Counted from the first letter of the stretch, positions 8,363-18,508 are shown. The stretch: DNA of 64,000 nucleotides from Brevundimonas sp. NIBR10 (GCF_027912515.1 NZ_CP115464.1:868001-932000), one strand, 5' to 3'. Notes: generated from the letters alone by a model not told the origin. A program made the numbers and translations.

Positions 8363-8971
8363 CCCAAGGAAAAAGCTTGAAGGTCGTGCTGCATTCTCAT
8401 GTGGGGAGGCAGCGGCAACGCCGGCGTCGAGACAGTCAATCGGCTTTCACCTTCCGCGCTTGTTAGAGCCCACGGTGGCGACGTGCACTTGGGGACGGGA
8501 GACTGGTTGACCGCCGAGGTCCGGCTACCTCTCGCAGCCGTCTAGAATCGGGCGCTTGCTGCTACGAGATCGCCGTCCGTCCGGAGCGGCTTCTTTGAAC
8601 AGCGCTAGCGTCGGCCGAGGTGAACAGCAGGGGCCCGGCTTATATCATCAGCAGGCCCACACCGTCTGCGAATGTGGCCGATTTTATGGAGGAGAGCGGT
8701 GGCCGGAAGGGAGCGATGAGACAGGCGGCGATAAGGCCGGCGAGATTGCGTCGCCAGAAACAGGAGAGCGCAAACAGTTACTCGAGCTTGCGCGCCAGGA
8801 CGTCGTTCTGGCGGGTCATGCCCCTCAAGATGAAGAACGGCCAAAAGCCAACCGGTGCAAACAGCCCTCGCCGCCTGGGCTCGACGACGACGGGCGGGTG
8901 TCATTGCCGGAGCCGCTGATCATGGCGCGGTCTCCGGTCAGGGGCAGGCGGTCTGAAGGAAGGCGGTGATG
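8363..8971. other. No recognisable intact gene (609 bases)
   Basis: One minus-strand frame around 8700-8850 reads PVGFWPFFILRGMTRQNDVL and then, after a stop, a hydrophobic stretch including AGLIAACLIAPF. This could be a decayed membrane-protein gene, but I cannot assign a family. No RNA gene or terminator was seen. Confidence 0.3.
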
Positions 8972-10579
8972 TCAGGGCACGGCCTGCGCCGCGTCGGGCA
9001 TAGCGTCTGGATAGCGATCGAGCAGGATGCGGGAGACCCCGTTGGTCCAGCCAAAGCCGTCCTGCAGGGGATATTCGCCGCCTCCGCCCGGACGTTGATC
9101 CTCGACATTGTATTTCTCGAGCATCTTGCCGGTCTCGCGATAGACGCGGTCCACCGTGACCAGCCAGCGCGTGGCTATGGTCTTGGCCTCAGCGCTGTGC
9201 CCGTAGCGTTCAAGGCCCGCGACCCCGACCCACTGTAACGGAGCCCAGCCGTTGGGTGCGTCCCACTGTTGGCCAGTGGTCAGGGTGGTCGTCCGCAGGC
9301 CCCCGGGTGCGATCAGAATGGCATCGGTCTGGCGGGCGGTCGCGCGCGCCTGGGTGCGGTTCGCCCATCCCGTGAACAGTGGATAGAGGCCGGCGGCCGA
9401 GACATTCGATGTCAGTCGACCGGTCCGCCGGTCCCAGTCGCCGAAGCGTCGTTCCGAGGTGCTCCAGAGGTAGCGGTTCATGGCGCGCTTGCGGTCACCG
9501 GCCCGGCGGTCGAAGTCGCGGACGCAGGCTCGTTCGGCCAGAGCCCGGCAGTGGGCGGCGATGGTCCGCTCCAAGGTCCAGAGCAGGCTGTTCAGATCGA
9601 CCGGCACGATCTCGGTTGTATGCAGGGTGGCGATGTTTTGCGGATCGTCGAACCAGCGCGAACTGAAGTCCCAGCCGCTCTCGGCGCCGGAGCGAAGGTC
9701 GCGATAGACCTCGGCGGCCGGACGGCCCGCGGCTTCCCGGGCGGTGGTGACGTCCTCGGCCCAGCTTTCGTCGCGCGGCGTATCCCGGGCGTCCCAGTAG
9801 CGGTTGAGCAGGGAGCCGTCCGGCATCCGCACGACGTGGTCGCAGGCCCCGGAGGCCGCGACGCATTCCGCGCCCTTCATCCAGAAGGCGTACTCACCCT
9901 GCATCGCCGCCAGCTGACGGCGACGGCTTTCCGGGTCCGCGCGGTCCGACAGGCCAACCATCAGGGCGAAGAAGGGCGGCTGGGACCGGCTCAGATAGTA
10001 GGTCCGCGCTCCGTTCGGGATATGGCCGTGGTCGGCGATCAGGGCCTCGAAATTCTCAAGCATGGATTCGACGAGCGGCTGCTGGCCGTCGGCCTTCAAA
10101 CCCAGCATCGTGAAATAGGTGTCCCAGTAGTAGATCTCGCGGAAGCGGCCGCCCGGCACGACATAGGGCGCGGGCATGGCGAGGGCCGATGAGCCGGGCT
10201 CCGGCGCAAGGGCGGGCCGGGTGAGGATGGGCCAGAGGGCGGCGATGTGGGCCTTCAGATCGAGGCCCCGGGGCATGGGCGGGGTGTCTGGAACCGTAGT
10301 CCCGGGGATGATGAAGCGGGCGTCCACGAACGCCTTGAGCGCGGCGTCGTCGGCGGGCGGGGCGGCGGCGTACTCGGCCATGATGCGATCGACCGCGATG
10401 CGGGGGACGGCGTCGACGAAGGTCTTGCCATCCGGAAAGATCCGCTGCGCCTGAACCGCCTCGAACAGCGGGCCGTAAAGGTCGGCCGGGGTCTGGTCCG
10501 GCGCCCGGGCCGCCAGGTTCGAGGCGGCCAGGGCGACCAACAGAATGCGTGCGAGCGGCAGTGTTCTGAGGCGCATCAT
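8972..10579 (-). CDS. treA: Trehalase, GH37, exported
   Basis: A 535-residue alpha,alpha-trehalase that cleaves trehalose to two glucose molecules. Both family signatures are present: PGGRFREIYYWDTYF (about residues 142-156) and QWDAPNGWAP (about 438-447). The C-terminal GGGGEYPLQDGFGWTNGV carries the conserved end motif. A hydrophobic N-terminus (LARILLVALAASNLAARA) suggests export to the periplasm. The ATG at 10577-10579 was chosen because GGAG lies six bases upstream; ATGs further upstream read less well. It is the last gene of the locus that starts with the TonB receptor at 18402, 80 bases after the preceding esterase. Confidence 0.92.
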   Translation of the reverse strand: MMRLRTLPLARILLVALAASNLAARAPDQTPADLYGPLFEAVQAQRIFPDGKTFVDAVPRIAVDRIMAEYAAAPPADDAALKAFVDARFIIPGTTVPDTPPMPRGLDLKAHIAALWPILTRPALAPEPGSSALAMPAPYVVPGGRFREIYYWDTYFTMLGLKADGQQPLVESMLENFEALIADHGHIPNGARTYYLSRSQPPFFALMVGLSDRADPESRRRQLAAMQGEYAFWMKGAECVAASGACDHVVRMPDGSLLNRYWDARDTPRDESWAEDVTTAREAAGRPAAEVYRDLRSGAESGWDFSSRWFDDPQNIATLHTTEIVPVDLNSLLWTLERTIAAHCRALAERACVRDFDRRAGDRKRAMNRYLWSTSERRFGDWDRRTGRLTSNVSAAGLYPLFTGWANRTQARATARQTDAILIAPGGLRTTTLTTGQQWDAPNGWAPLQWVGVAGLERYGHSAEAKTIATRWLVTVDRVYRETGKMLEKYNVEDQRPGGGGEYPLQDGFGWTNGVSRILLDRYPDAMPDAAQAVP

Positions 10580-10659
10580 GATCATCTCCGGTAGAGGCAC
10601 GCCCGTCGTGTGAACGGACCAGGACGTCCTCCGTTCGACCGGAGGCGACGAAGCGAGGC

Positions 10660-11784
10660 TCAGGATCCGGAAACGGACGCCGGTCGCGCCGCACCGAGGT
10701 TTAGGTCAAAGAACCGGGCGATCAGACCATAGGCCTCCTTCGATTCCGGCAGGTCTGGCCAGACGAAGAAGGCGTGCCACAGGCCGTCGAACAGGTAGAG
10801 GTCGGACTTCACCCCGACCGCGGCAAGGCGACGGTGCATGGTCGTCAGTGTGGAGGCAGCGAAGTCGCGGCCGCCGGCCAGCAGCAGGGTGGGCGGAAAT
10901 CGAGCGATGACGGCGTCGTCAGTCGCCGGATAGGCCTCCGGGTTATCAAGCGGCACGCCCTCCATGTATGGGTTGGGGATGCCGATACGTTCAGCAGCGG
11001 CGGGCGGCGGAGCCGTACCGCCCGTCGTGGCCTGGCCGAGGAAGACGCTGTCGCCGCCATAGCCCGAGCCGGTGCCGCAGAAGGTGCCGATGGCGCCCGG
11101 AACGGGCAGGTTGTGGGTCTGAAACCAGGCTGTGGCCTGAGCCACCACCACCCCGCCCGCCGAACAGCCGTAGAGGCCGATGTTCTCGGGCCGGTAGGTC
11201 TTCAGGAGTTCGCGATAGACGGCTGCGACATCTTCGGACGCCGCAGGATATCGATGCTCGGGCGCGAGCCGGTAATCGATGGCCACGACCTTGATCCGGC
11301 CGACTGCGGCGATGGGTATGGCTTCCACAAGGGCGCCGCTGCCGGACCCCCACATCCAGGCGCCGCCATGGACATTGATCAGCACGCGATCCGCGTTCCG
11401 CTCCGAGACGCCTTGCGTTGGCAGCACGACGTCGACCGGCACGCCGCCCAACGTTTGTCGCTCGTCCCGGGTCGCATAAAGGGCTCTCACCTCCGCGAGG
11501 CGGTCGTCGTTGTAGCGACCATAGTGGGCGCGGGCCCTGGCGACGTCGTCGCCGAAGACGAAGGGCGGTTCGTGCATCAGCCGACCCGCCAGGGCGCGGG
11601 CCTCAGGGCTGGCGAAGTTGGAGTAGGGCATGACGATCGCCGGCAGGTGCGCCGTCGAAAGCTCAGTGCCCGTCACGGCGTCCGGAGCCTGCGACTGGGC
11701 CAGGACCGGCGACGTCGCCGTGACGAGAGCGGCCGCTAGGGCGGCGGACAGGAAACGGGTCGGCATGAAACGTGCGTCCTTCAT
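10660..11784 (-). CDS. Secreted alpha/beta hydrolase (esterase, HSL/BD-FAE type)
   Basis: A 374-residue serine hydrolase. The oxyanion motif HGGAW lies at about residues 139-143 and the nucleophile elbow GCSAGG at about 206-211. GGRDFA and GLWHAFF near the C-terminus supply the acid and histidine. A signal peptide follows MPTRFLSAALAAALV with cleavage near VLAQSQA. The start at 11784 overlaps the stop of the GH1 gene as ATGA, indicating translational coupling. The family covers carboxyl esterases that release acyl or acetyl groups from sugars and lipids. Next to trehalase and GH1, a sugar-ester substrate is plausible but not shown. Confidence 0.85.
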   Translation of the reverse strand: MKDARFMPTRFLSAALAAALVTATSPVLAQSQAPDAVTGTELSTAHLPAIVMPYSNFASPEARALAGRLMHEPPFVFGDDVARARAHYGRYNDDRLAEVRALYATRDERQTLGGVPVDVVLPTQGVSERNADRVLINVHGGAWMWGSGSGALVEAIPIAAVGRIKVVAIDYRLAPEHRYPAASEDVAAVYRELLKTYRPENIGLYGCSAGGVVVAQATAWFQTHNLPVPGAIGTFCGTGSGYGGDSVFLGQATTGGTAPPPAAAERIGIPNPYMEGVPLDNPEAYPATDDAVIARFPPTLLLAGGRDFAASTLTTMHRRLAAVGVKSDLYLFDGLWHAFFVWPDLPESKEAYGLIARFFDLNLGAARPASVSGS

Positions 11785-13121
11785 CGCGAGAGGTCCCGCC
11801 GGGCGATCCCGGCGAGAACCCGGGCGCTGGGTTTGACCGTGCGTTCGAACGTGGTCCGGTCCACCGACACCAGGCCGAACTTCGGCCCATAGCCGGCGAA
11901 CCATTCAAAATTGTCCAGCAGCGACCAATGCAGATAGCCGATCACCGGCACGCCTTCGTCACGCGCGGCGATGACGGCCGCCGTCGCCGCGGGGATGAAC
12001 CGCGCCCTGAGCGCGTCGTCCTCGGTCGCCAGTCCGTTCTCGGTCACGAGGATGGGGCGTCCGGTCTGGGCGTGGGCGTAGCGGATCGAACCGCCGATGG
12101 CCTGCGGGTAGAGCTCGTCGCCCATCTGGGTCCGGTCCGCGCCTTCGGGAACCGGCAGCGGGCCGTCGGATCCAATGAGGCTGCGGCTGTAGGTCTGGAC
12201 GCCGAGGAAGTCGTCGTGGCGGGCTTGGGCGAAGAAGGGGGCGTAGACAGTCGCCCGCTTGTCCTCCAGGCGGCTGTCGGGACCCACGGCCTGATCGTCG
12301 GGAAGGGCGATCGTCATGCCCACCGGCAGGTCCGGACGGATCCCCTTGATCGCCTGACGGGCGAGGCGGTGCGCCTCCAGCACGGGGGCGACCATGGCCG
12401 CCGCATCGCCCGTGTTCATCAGGGAAAAGCGGTCCGAACCGCTGGCCCGGGCCGCCGCGGCCAGCATGTCCGCCATGGTCTGGCGGACGACGGGATCGGG
12501 CGTGCGGCCCCATTCGCCCAGAAGCTGGAGATTGGGTTCGTTGAAGGTCACCACATGGCTGACGCCTTCGCCGAGGTGGCGGATCACGCGCTCGGCGTGG
12601 CGTGCGAAGGTCGCCGGCGCGTCCGGATGGAACCAGCCCCCCTTGGCGGCGAACCAGCGCGGGGAGGTGAAGTGGCTGAGGGTGACGACGGGCGCCAGGC
12701 CCGCCTCGCGGCAGGCGAGAACGATCCGGCGATAATGGTCGAGGGCCGCCCGCGAGACCTGACCCTCGGCCGGTTCGATCCGCGACCATTCGACCGAGAA
12801 CCGGTAGGCGTTCAGATCCAGCGAGCGGACGATCTGAAGGTCTTCTCGCCAGCGTTCGAAGCTGTCGCAGGCGTCGCCCGACGGTTCCCTGAACAGGGTC
12901 GGCCTGACCTGTTCCAGCAGCCAGATGTCGCTGGCGACATTGTTCCCCTCGACCTGATGGCCGGCGATGGCCGCGCCCCAGAGAAAAGGCGCCGCCCCCT
13001 CGCCGCCGACGCGGCGCGGTGGGGCTGGCGCGGCATGGGACTGGGTGGCGAGGGCGGCGGCGAGTGTCCCGGCCGTCAGGATGGAGCGCCGGCTCGGGCT
13101 CGGGGAAGGCTTGAGGCTCAT
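11781..13121 (-). CDS. Glycoside hydrolase family 1 beta-glucosidase, Tat-exported
   Basis: A 446-residue GH1 enzyme. The acid/base glutamate is in TFNEPN (E195) and the nucleophile in VTENG (E361). FLWGAAIAGHQVEG is the conserved sugar-binding N-terminus and GYLHWSLLDNFEW the aglycone-side motif. The N-terminus PSRRSILTAGTLAAALA looks like a twin-arginine signal, unusual for a family that is mostly cytoplasmic. The start at 13121 overlaps the ligase stop as ATGA; an extended reading to 13703 lies antisense-like within the ligase and was rejected. It should hydrolyse beta-glucosides or related glycosides in the periplasm. Confidence 0.9.
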   Translation of the reverse strand: MSLKPSPSPSRRSILTAGTLAAALATQSHAAPAPPRRVGGEGAAPFLWGAAIAGHQVEGNNVASDIWLLEQVRPTLFREPSGDACDSFERWREDLQIVRSLDLNAYRFSVEWSRIEPAEGQVSRAALDHYRRIVLACREAGLAPVVTLSHFTSPRWFAAKGGWFHPDAPATFARHAERVIRHLGEGVSHVVTFNEPNLQLLGEWGRTPDPVVRQTMADMLAAAARASGSDRFSLMNTGDAAAMVAPVLEAHRLARQAIKGIRPDLPVGMTIALPDDQAVGPDSRLEDKRATVYAPFFAQARHDDFLGVQTYSRSLIGSDGPLPVPEGADRTQMGDELYPQAIGGSIRYAHAQTGRPILVTENGLATEDDALRARFIPAATAAVIAARDEGVPVIGYLHWSLLDNFEWFAGYGPKFGLVSVDRTTFERTVKPSARVLAGIARRDLSR

Positions 13122-14767
13122 GAGGGGCTCCGGCTGTCGAGAACGTCCTCTCCGAGAAGAAGACGCAGCTGCTTCTTGTCGATCTTGCCGACGCTGGTCC
13201 GCGGCAGGGCTTCGACCAGGATCAGTCGGTCGGGCGCGGCCCAGCGGCTGAGCTGGCCGGCGGCCACCAGGGGCGACATCCGGTCTTTCAGGGTTTTCAA
13301 CACGGGCGTTCTGCCGGAACAGGCGACGGCGAATAGCACGGGCCGTTCTCCCCAACGCGGGTCGGGGGCGCCCACAACGGCGGCTTCGGCAATATCCGGA
13401 TCCCGTAAGGCCAGATCCTCGATCTCGGCGGACGAGACCCATTCGCCGCCGGTTTTGATCACGTCCTTCAGTCGGTCGCGGATAACGATGTCGCCTTGCG
13501 GTTCGCGGCTCGCGACGTCCTGGGTGTGGAGCCACCCGCCCTCCCAGAGTGTCGCCCCGGCCTCTGCGCTGTTCGGGTAGGACTGGGTCAGCCAAGGCGC
13601 GCGGACGACGATTTCGCCCTGGCTGTTGGCGCCGCCGGAGACCTCTTGGCCCATTTCGTCGTGGAGCCGTATCTGCACTAGGGGAAGCGGTCGACCAGCC
13701 CATCGGCGGACGCTCTCCGCCTGCCGGCTGTCGTCATACTCATGGCGCGACAGGGTCAGGACAGGTCCGGTTTCGGACATGCCATATCCGGCTACGGCGG
13801 TGATGCCTCGGGCGGCGGCGGCGCGCAGCAGGGTTTCCGGCAGGGCCGATCCGCCGATGATGATCGTCCAGGGGCCGAGTTGCGCGTCTGGCCCCGCTTC
13901 GTCCAGCATCATCTGCAGGATGGTCGGCACGCAATGGGAATAGGTGACCCGTTCCTCGCGCTTGAGCGCCAGGAGCCGCGCTGGAAAGTAACGTCCCGGA
14001 TAGACCTGTTTCAGCCCCAGCAGGGTCGCCACATAGGGCAGACCCCAGGCGTGGACATGGAACATCGGAGTGACGGGCATATAGACCGACTCCCGCCACA
14101 GGCCCTGTTCATAGGGCTGCTGCCCCATGGCGAAACCAACGGCCAGGGTGTGGAGCACGAGCTGACGGTGGCTGAAAGTCACAGCCTTGGGCTGGCCCGT
14201 GGTGCCCGTGGTGTGGAAGGTCGTCGCCAGGGCGTTCTCGTCGAAATCGACGAAGTCGAAGGTCGCGGTTCCGGCGGCCAAAAGCCGCTCATAATCCCCA
14301 GCGGCATCATCGATCGAGACGGGGTGACCGTCATGGCAGGTGATGATCGCGCAGTCCGGGCCAAGGGCGGGACGCAGGGCCAGGAGGTCCTCGATGAAGT
14401 CGGAGTGCACGATCACTGCGCGCGGCCGGGTGTCCTTGAGGGTGTAGGCGATCTGGTCCCGCGACAGTCTGACGTTCACGGTCTGCAACACCGCTCCCAT
14501 CATCGGGATCGCGAAATAGGCTTCCAGGTAGCGATGGCTGTCCCAGTCCAGGACCGCGACGACATCGCCCTGATCCACCCCGTGGGCGGAAAGCACGGCG
14601 GCCAGCCGCCCGATGCGGTGCGCCAGCGCCACGTAGTCGTGACGCCGACCATCGGATCCCACGATCTCCCGCCCGCTGCGTGCATCCAGGGCGCTTTGCA
14701 GCAGATGCCGGATCAGCAGGGGATAGGCATAGGCGTCCGGCGCCGGATCCGCGAAGCGAAGCGTCAT
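13118..14767 (-). CDS. Medium/long-chain acyl-CoA ligase (AMP-binding, AlkK-like)
   Basis: A 549-residue adenylate-forming enzyme activating a carboxylic acid to its CoA thioester. The phosphate-binding loop TTGTTGQPKAVTFSH is at about residues 186-200. AGYGMSETGP is the A5 motif, IKTGGEWVSSAEIED the A8 hinge, and TSVGKIDKKQLR contains the A10 catalytic lysine. The best general match is the AlkK/FadD fatty-acid ligase group. It sits between a lipoprotein esterase (3-base gap) and a GH1 enzyme (ATGA overlap), so it probably activates fatty acids released from the substrate of this locus. Confidence 0.87.
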   Translation of the reverse strand: MTLRFADPAPDAYAYPLLIRHLLQSALDARSGREIVGSDGRRHDYVALAHRIGRLAAVLSAHGVDQGDVVAVLDWDSHRYLEAYFAIPMMGAVLQTVNVRLSRDQIAYTLKDTRPRAVIVHSDFIEDLLALRPALGPDCAIITCHDGHPVSIDDAAGDYERLLAAGTATFDFVDFDENALATTFHTTGTTGQPKAVTFSHRQLVLHTLAVGFAMGQQPYEQGLWRESVYMPVTPMFHVHAWGLPYVATLLGLKQVYPGRYFPARLLALKREERVTYSHCVPTILQMMLDEAGPDAQLGPWTIIIGGSALPETLLRAAAARGITAVAGYGMSETGPVLTLSRHEYDDSRQAESVRRWAGRPLPLVQIRLHDEMGQEVSGGANSQGEIVVRAPWLTQSYPNSAEAGATLWEGGWLHTQDVASREPQGDIVIRDRLKDVIKTGGEWVSSAEIEDLALRDPDIAEAAVVGAPDPRWGERPVLFAVACSGRTPVLKTLKDRMSPLVAAGQLSRWAAPDRLILVEALPRTSVGKIDKKQLRLLLGEDVLDSRSPS

Positions 14768-14770
14768 CGA

Positions 14771-16153
14771 TCAGGGCGCCGGCGCCGCAGTCGGCATCAC
14801 GGGGGTGGGGCGCTGGCCTGTGGTTGTCCAGCTCTGCAAGGCGTCGAAGGCGGCGCCGAGTTGGGCCGGGGTGAAGCCGCAGTGGGCCAAACCGTCGAGC
14901 CCGGTGCCGGTCAGCGGCGTATTGATCTCCGGAACCGTGATGGCCAGCAGACGGTCGGCGTTTCCGGCGGCCTGGGTCTTGCGGATCAGACCTTCGAACT
15001 GACTGTAGGGCACCAGGGAATCTATGCGGTTGTGCATGGCCACGAGCGGAATGGAGAACCGGCCCGTCGATCGCCGCCAGCGATCGGCATAGGCGACGGC
15101 CGTCGGAGTGGCGCGCACCCGGCCGATGTCGCGGTTGAGGGCTGCGGCCTCTTCTGTCGAAAGCAGCGGGCTTGCGTAGACCCTCGCCGTATTGTCGTAG
15201 ACGCCGCCGCCGAAGGTGGCGTTCATGTCATCCATACCGAGCGACACAGTCATGATCGGCACGATCAGAGATGCGGGTTCCGGCGTCACACCGGCGATGG
15301 ACGCGATCTTGTCGATGATCTGCGCCTCGCGGCCGCCCGGTGTTTCGCGCGCCGCCTTGAACAGGGCGGCGATCGGATCGGCGATCCGCTTCATCTGGAG
15401 AAGGCGGAAGGGTTCGTTCAGGGCTCCGATAGCGTTCGGCGCGGTCGGGGACAGAGCGGACCGGTTGAGATCGGCCTCGCCGGGCAGGGCGTAGGGAGTG
15501 TCCCTGGTGTAGTAGGCATAGAGCGCTCGCAAATCGATGAGCAGTCCCACTTCGTCAGTCCAGTTATCAACCAGGCCGCAACCCGACAGGGCCCCCTTGA
15601 AGGCGTCCGGGTGGGTTTCAATGATGGCCAGAACAATGTTTCCGCCCATGGACCCTCCAGCCAGATAGGCGTCGCTCACTCCCATGCGGCTGAGGAAGGC
15701 GCGCAGTCGCAGGGTGTTCTCGACGGCCGACTCGACGCCGACCCCAGCCTTGTCGAAGTCGCTGTGGGCGACGGCGAAACCCTGCGCATAGGCGCCCTTC
15801 ATCAGCCCGCCCGAAGGATCCTTGTCCGCCGGGTCTTCGGATACCGCGACCGAACTGCCGGGCACGGAATAGCCGTGGGCGAAGACCAGGGCCCGGCCGT
15901 TCCAGTTCGCGGGCACGGCCATGGCGAAATGGTCGCCCTCCAGCTTGCCGTTGACGGTGAAGCCGCCGTCCTCGCGCGCCTTGACCTTCACGTCTGTCGC
16001 TTGCTGGGCCGAGGCTCGAGCGCCGAAGGAGGCCTGGGCCGGTTGCAGGTCGACGTTCGCCGGGGTGCTGCAGCCGGCGCCAGCAAGGATAGCGGCGACG
16101 GCGAGGGCGGCGACGGACGCTCTCTTAAATCGAGGGGGCGGCTTCATTGACAT
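14771..16153 (-). CDS. Lipoprotein alpha/beta hydrolase
   Basis: A 460-residue putative esterase. The N-terminus is hydrophobic (VAALAVAAILAGAGCS) with a cysteine suitable for lipidation, although glycine at -3 is atypical. The fold is shown by LVFAHGYSVPG (oxyanion loop) and YLAGGSMGGNI (Ser nucleophile); VAMHNRIDSLVPYSQF probably holds the acid, and GLAHCGF the histidine. The GGAGACGACAGA run before the ATG supports the start. It lies directly downstream of the TonB receptor (11-base gap), as expected for an envelope enzyme processing the imported substrate. Confidence 0.8.
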   Translation of the reverse strand: MSMKPPPRFKRASVAALAVAAILAGAGCSTPANVDLQPAQASFGARASAQQATDVKVKAREDGGFTVNGKLEGDHFAMAVPANWNGRALVFAHGYSVPGSSVAVSEDPADKDPSGGLMKGAYAQGFAVAHSDFDKAGVGVESAVENTLRLRAFLSRMGVSDAYLAGGSMGGNIVLAIIETHPDAFKGALSGCGLVDNWTDEVGLLIDLRALYAYYTRDTPYALPGEADLNRSALSPTAPNAIGALNEPFRLLQMKRIADPIAALFKAARETPGGREAQIIDKIASIAGVTPEPASLIVPIMTVSLGMDDMNATFGGGVYDNTARVYASPLLSTEEAAALNRDIGRVRATPTAVAYADRWRRSTGRFSIPLVAMHNRIDSLVPYSQFEGLIRKTQAAGNADRLLAITVPEINTPLTGTGLDGLAHCGFTPAQLGAAFDALQSWTTTGQRPTPVMPTAAPAP

Positions 16154-16164
16154 TCTGTCGTCTC

Positions 16165-18402
16165 CTACCAGCTGTAGCGCAGGGTCACGCCGTACTGGCG
16201 TGGGTCGCCGAAGGCGGCGCCGACCAAGCCCGTGGTGTTGTAGGTCGCGTTGGAGGTGACGCGGTATTCCTCGTCGGTGACGTTGGTCCCGTACAGCGAC
16301 AGGGCGACGTCCGAGCCAGCGATATGCTCCCAGTCCAGACGAACGTTGAGCAGCCCGTAGGCAGGAATGACGCCGAAGGGCTGCAGATCCGACGACACCT
16401 GCTGGTCGTCCTGCCAGGAGTACGAAGCTCGCACGCTGACGTCGCCGACGGTCGACGCGACCGGGAGGTAGAGTTTGGCGTCCACACTGTACTTGTTCTC
16501 AGGCACATACTGGAACGGGAAGCCGCTGCGATCGACGCCGAGGCCGTCGACGTATCTGTCGTAGCTCGCGTCGTTGTACGAATAGGTTGCGGTGAGCGTC
16601 AGCGGCGCGATCGGCTGGATCACCCCCTCGAACTCAAAGCCCTTCACCGTGGCCTCGGCGGCGTTGGTGATGAGCTGGGTATTGAAGCCGCCGATGAGGG
16701 CGTAGTCGCTGCGCTGGATGTCCTCATACTTCATGTAGAAGGCCGAGAAGTTCGTCCGCGCCTTGACACCTGACGCCGACCAGTCGTGCTTCAGGCCGAT
16801 TTCGCCATCGGTAACGGTCTCGGGCCGGACCCGGAACAGAGGGCTGGTGGCGCTGACCAGCAGCACCGAAGGGTTGATCCCGCCGCTCTTGTAGCCGTGG
16901 CGGCTCACGCCGTAGATCAGGGTGTTCGGCGTGGCCTGCCAGTCCAGGCCCAGTTGCCAGGTGTCGCCGTCGCTTTCGCCGTCGAAGGCGCGGCTGCAGT
17001 TGGGAAAGAAGAAGCCGGGGTTTGTGCCACAGGTATTGGCGAATTGCGGGATGTAGATGCTGATGTCGCCGCCGAATTCGTCCCAGGTGTAGCGGTAGCC
17101 GGCGTTGGCGGTCAGGGTGTCGGTGATCGCGTAGGTGAACTGGCCATAGATCGCCTTTGAGCTGTCGTTGGCGTGGGCGCTGTCCTGCAGCAGGGTGACG
17201 GCGCCGAGGTTGGCGCGCTGGACGAATGTCAGGGGCGTGACCGTCGAGGTGTCCGAATAGAAGACACCGGTCTGGAAGGTGAGTCGACCGAGCGCGATCC
17301 GCGCCTGGAGTTCTTCGGTCCAGGTCTCGTTATCGACGTTCCAGCGGCCGGCGATGGCGCCGTTCAGGTCGTTGATCACGAGGATGGAGGCGTCGCCGTC
17401 AGAGCCGAAGTCGGCCCGGGTGCGGGTGTAGCTCAGGACGTTCTTGATCGTGACATTGTCACTGAGCTGGAAGGTGATGTTGTTCAGGGCAAGCAGGGTC
17501 TGGCTGACATTCTTGGTATCGGCGCTCAAGGCGATCCGGTCGTTGCCGCGCGCCTGTTGGGCCGCCAGCAGCGGGTTCAGCAGAGCGGCCGCCGGACCGG
17601 CGGGATTGACGGCGAGCAACACGGTTCCCGGACCATTTTCGTCGATGTCGACATAGTTGATCGCCGTGTAGCTGCTGAGCCGGTCGTTCGGCTGGAAGAG
17701 CAACCCGCCGCGCAGACTGAAGTTGTTGCGGTCGTTATAGTCCTTGCCCGTGTTGACGTCGGTGACGAAGCCTGCGCGCTGGTCGAACTGGCCGGCCAGA
17801 CGGAGCGACAGGCTGTCGCTGAGCGGCAGGGTCACGGCCGCGCGGGCCGATCGGCGATCCAGGTCGCCGATGGTGGCTTCGATGTAGCCATCAGGCTCGA
17901 AGCCGGGCTTGACCGGATCCAGCAGGACCGCGCCGCCGGTCGTGTTGCGTCCGAAAAGCGTTCCTTGGGGACCTTTCAGGACCTGAATGGACTGCAGGTC
18001 GAACAGAAGCCCCGGGCCGCTCGCCGTCGAGGGCACTTCGGCGAAATAGGCGACCACGCCCGGGCCGCCGCCTGTGCCCAGGCTGCCGATGCCGCCGATG
18101 CCGCGGATCGTGTAGTTCTCCTGGTTGCGGTTGGTGTTGCCCACGACGCTGAGCGAAGGCGTGAAGTTCTGTAGGTCCGTCCCGGTCTCTATACCGCGTT
18201 GACGCAGACCTTCCTGGCTGAAGGCGGTGACGGCCACGGGCACGTCCTGGATATTTTCCTCGGTCCGTCGGGCTGTGACGACGACTTCGTCCAACGTTGT
18301 CGCCTGCGGCTCGGATTGAGGCTCGGCGGTCTGCGCCAAGGCCGTCGATGCGAAAAGCGCGAAGGCGAGCGCGCTTACGCCCGTCATGATGGTCTGCCGC
18401 AT
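16165..18402 (-). CDS. TonB-dependent outer-membrane receptor
   Basis: A 745-residue receptor. The signal peptide (MRQTIMTGVSALAFALFAST) is followed by a TonB-box region TTLDEVVVTARRTEENIQD, the plug with NYTIRGIGGIG and VLKGPQGTLFGRNTTGGAV, and the barrel ending RQYGVTLRYSW with terminal aromatic. It belongs to the broad group without a siderophore-specific label, typical of Caulobacterales nutrient receptors. The ATG at 18402 has AAGGGA upstream; an upstream extension to 18507 lacks a signal peptide. It is the first gene of a six-gene minus-strand locus and is divergent from a TetR gene. Confidence 0.92.
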   Translation of the reverse strand: MRQTIMTGVSALAFALFASTALAQTAEPQSEPQATTLDEVVVTARRTEENIQDVPVAVTAFSQEGLRQRGIETGTDLQNFTPSLSVVGNTNRNQENYTIRGIGGIGSLGTGGGPGVVAYFAEVPSTASGPGLLFDLQSIQVLKGPQGTLFGRNTTGGAVLLDPVKPGFEPDGYIEATIGDLDRRSARAAVTLPLSDSLSLRLAGQFDQRAGFVTDVNTGKDYNDRNNFSLRGGLLFQPNDRLSSYTAINYVDIDENGPGTVLLAVNPAGPAAALLNPLLAAQQARGNDRIALSADTKNVSQTLLALNNITFQLSDNVTIKNVLSYTRTRADFGSDGDASILVINDLNGAIAGRWNVDNETWTEELQARIALGRLTFQTGVFYSDTSTVTPLTFVQRANLGAVTLLQDSAHANDSSKAIYGQFTYAITDTLTANAGYRYTWDEFGGDISIYIPQFANTCGTNPGFFFPNCSRAFDGESDGDTWQLGLDWQATPNTLIYGVSRHGYKSGGINPSVLLVSATSPLFRVRPETVTDGEIGLKHDWSASGVKARTNFSAFYMKYEDIQRSDYALIGGFNTQLITNAAEATVKGFEFEGVIQPIAPLTLTATYSYNDASYDRYVDGLGVDRSGFPFQYVPENKYSVDAKLYLPVASTVGDVSVRASYSWQDDQQVSSDLQPFGVIPAYGLLNVRLDWEHIAGSDVALSLYGTNVTDEEYRVTSNATYNTTGLVGAAFGDPRQYGVTLRYSW

Positions 18403-18508
18403 GGCGGTTCCCTTATCCCTATGTGAACGGCCGGCTTGGCGTCGGCTCATTGATGTCCGTCGATCGGACGCCGGAACTAAAGCGGACGTCATGTGGGGCG
18501 TCAACAAA

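Noticed and set aside
13122..13703. N-terminal extension of the GH1 gene
   Set aside because: The extra residues lie inside the acyl-CoA ligase gene and are low-complexity Arg/Gly; the ATGA overlap and Tat-like signal at 13121 give a better start.
13742..16150. Very long plus-strand open frame opposite the ligase and lipoprotein esterase
   Set aside because: It is antisense to two genes with clear motifs, is rich in Arg/Gly/Val without any family signature, and arises from the high-GC codon pattern.
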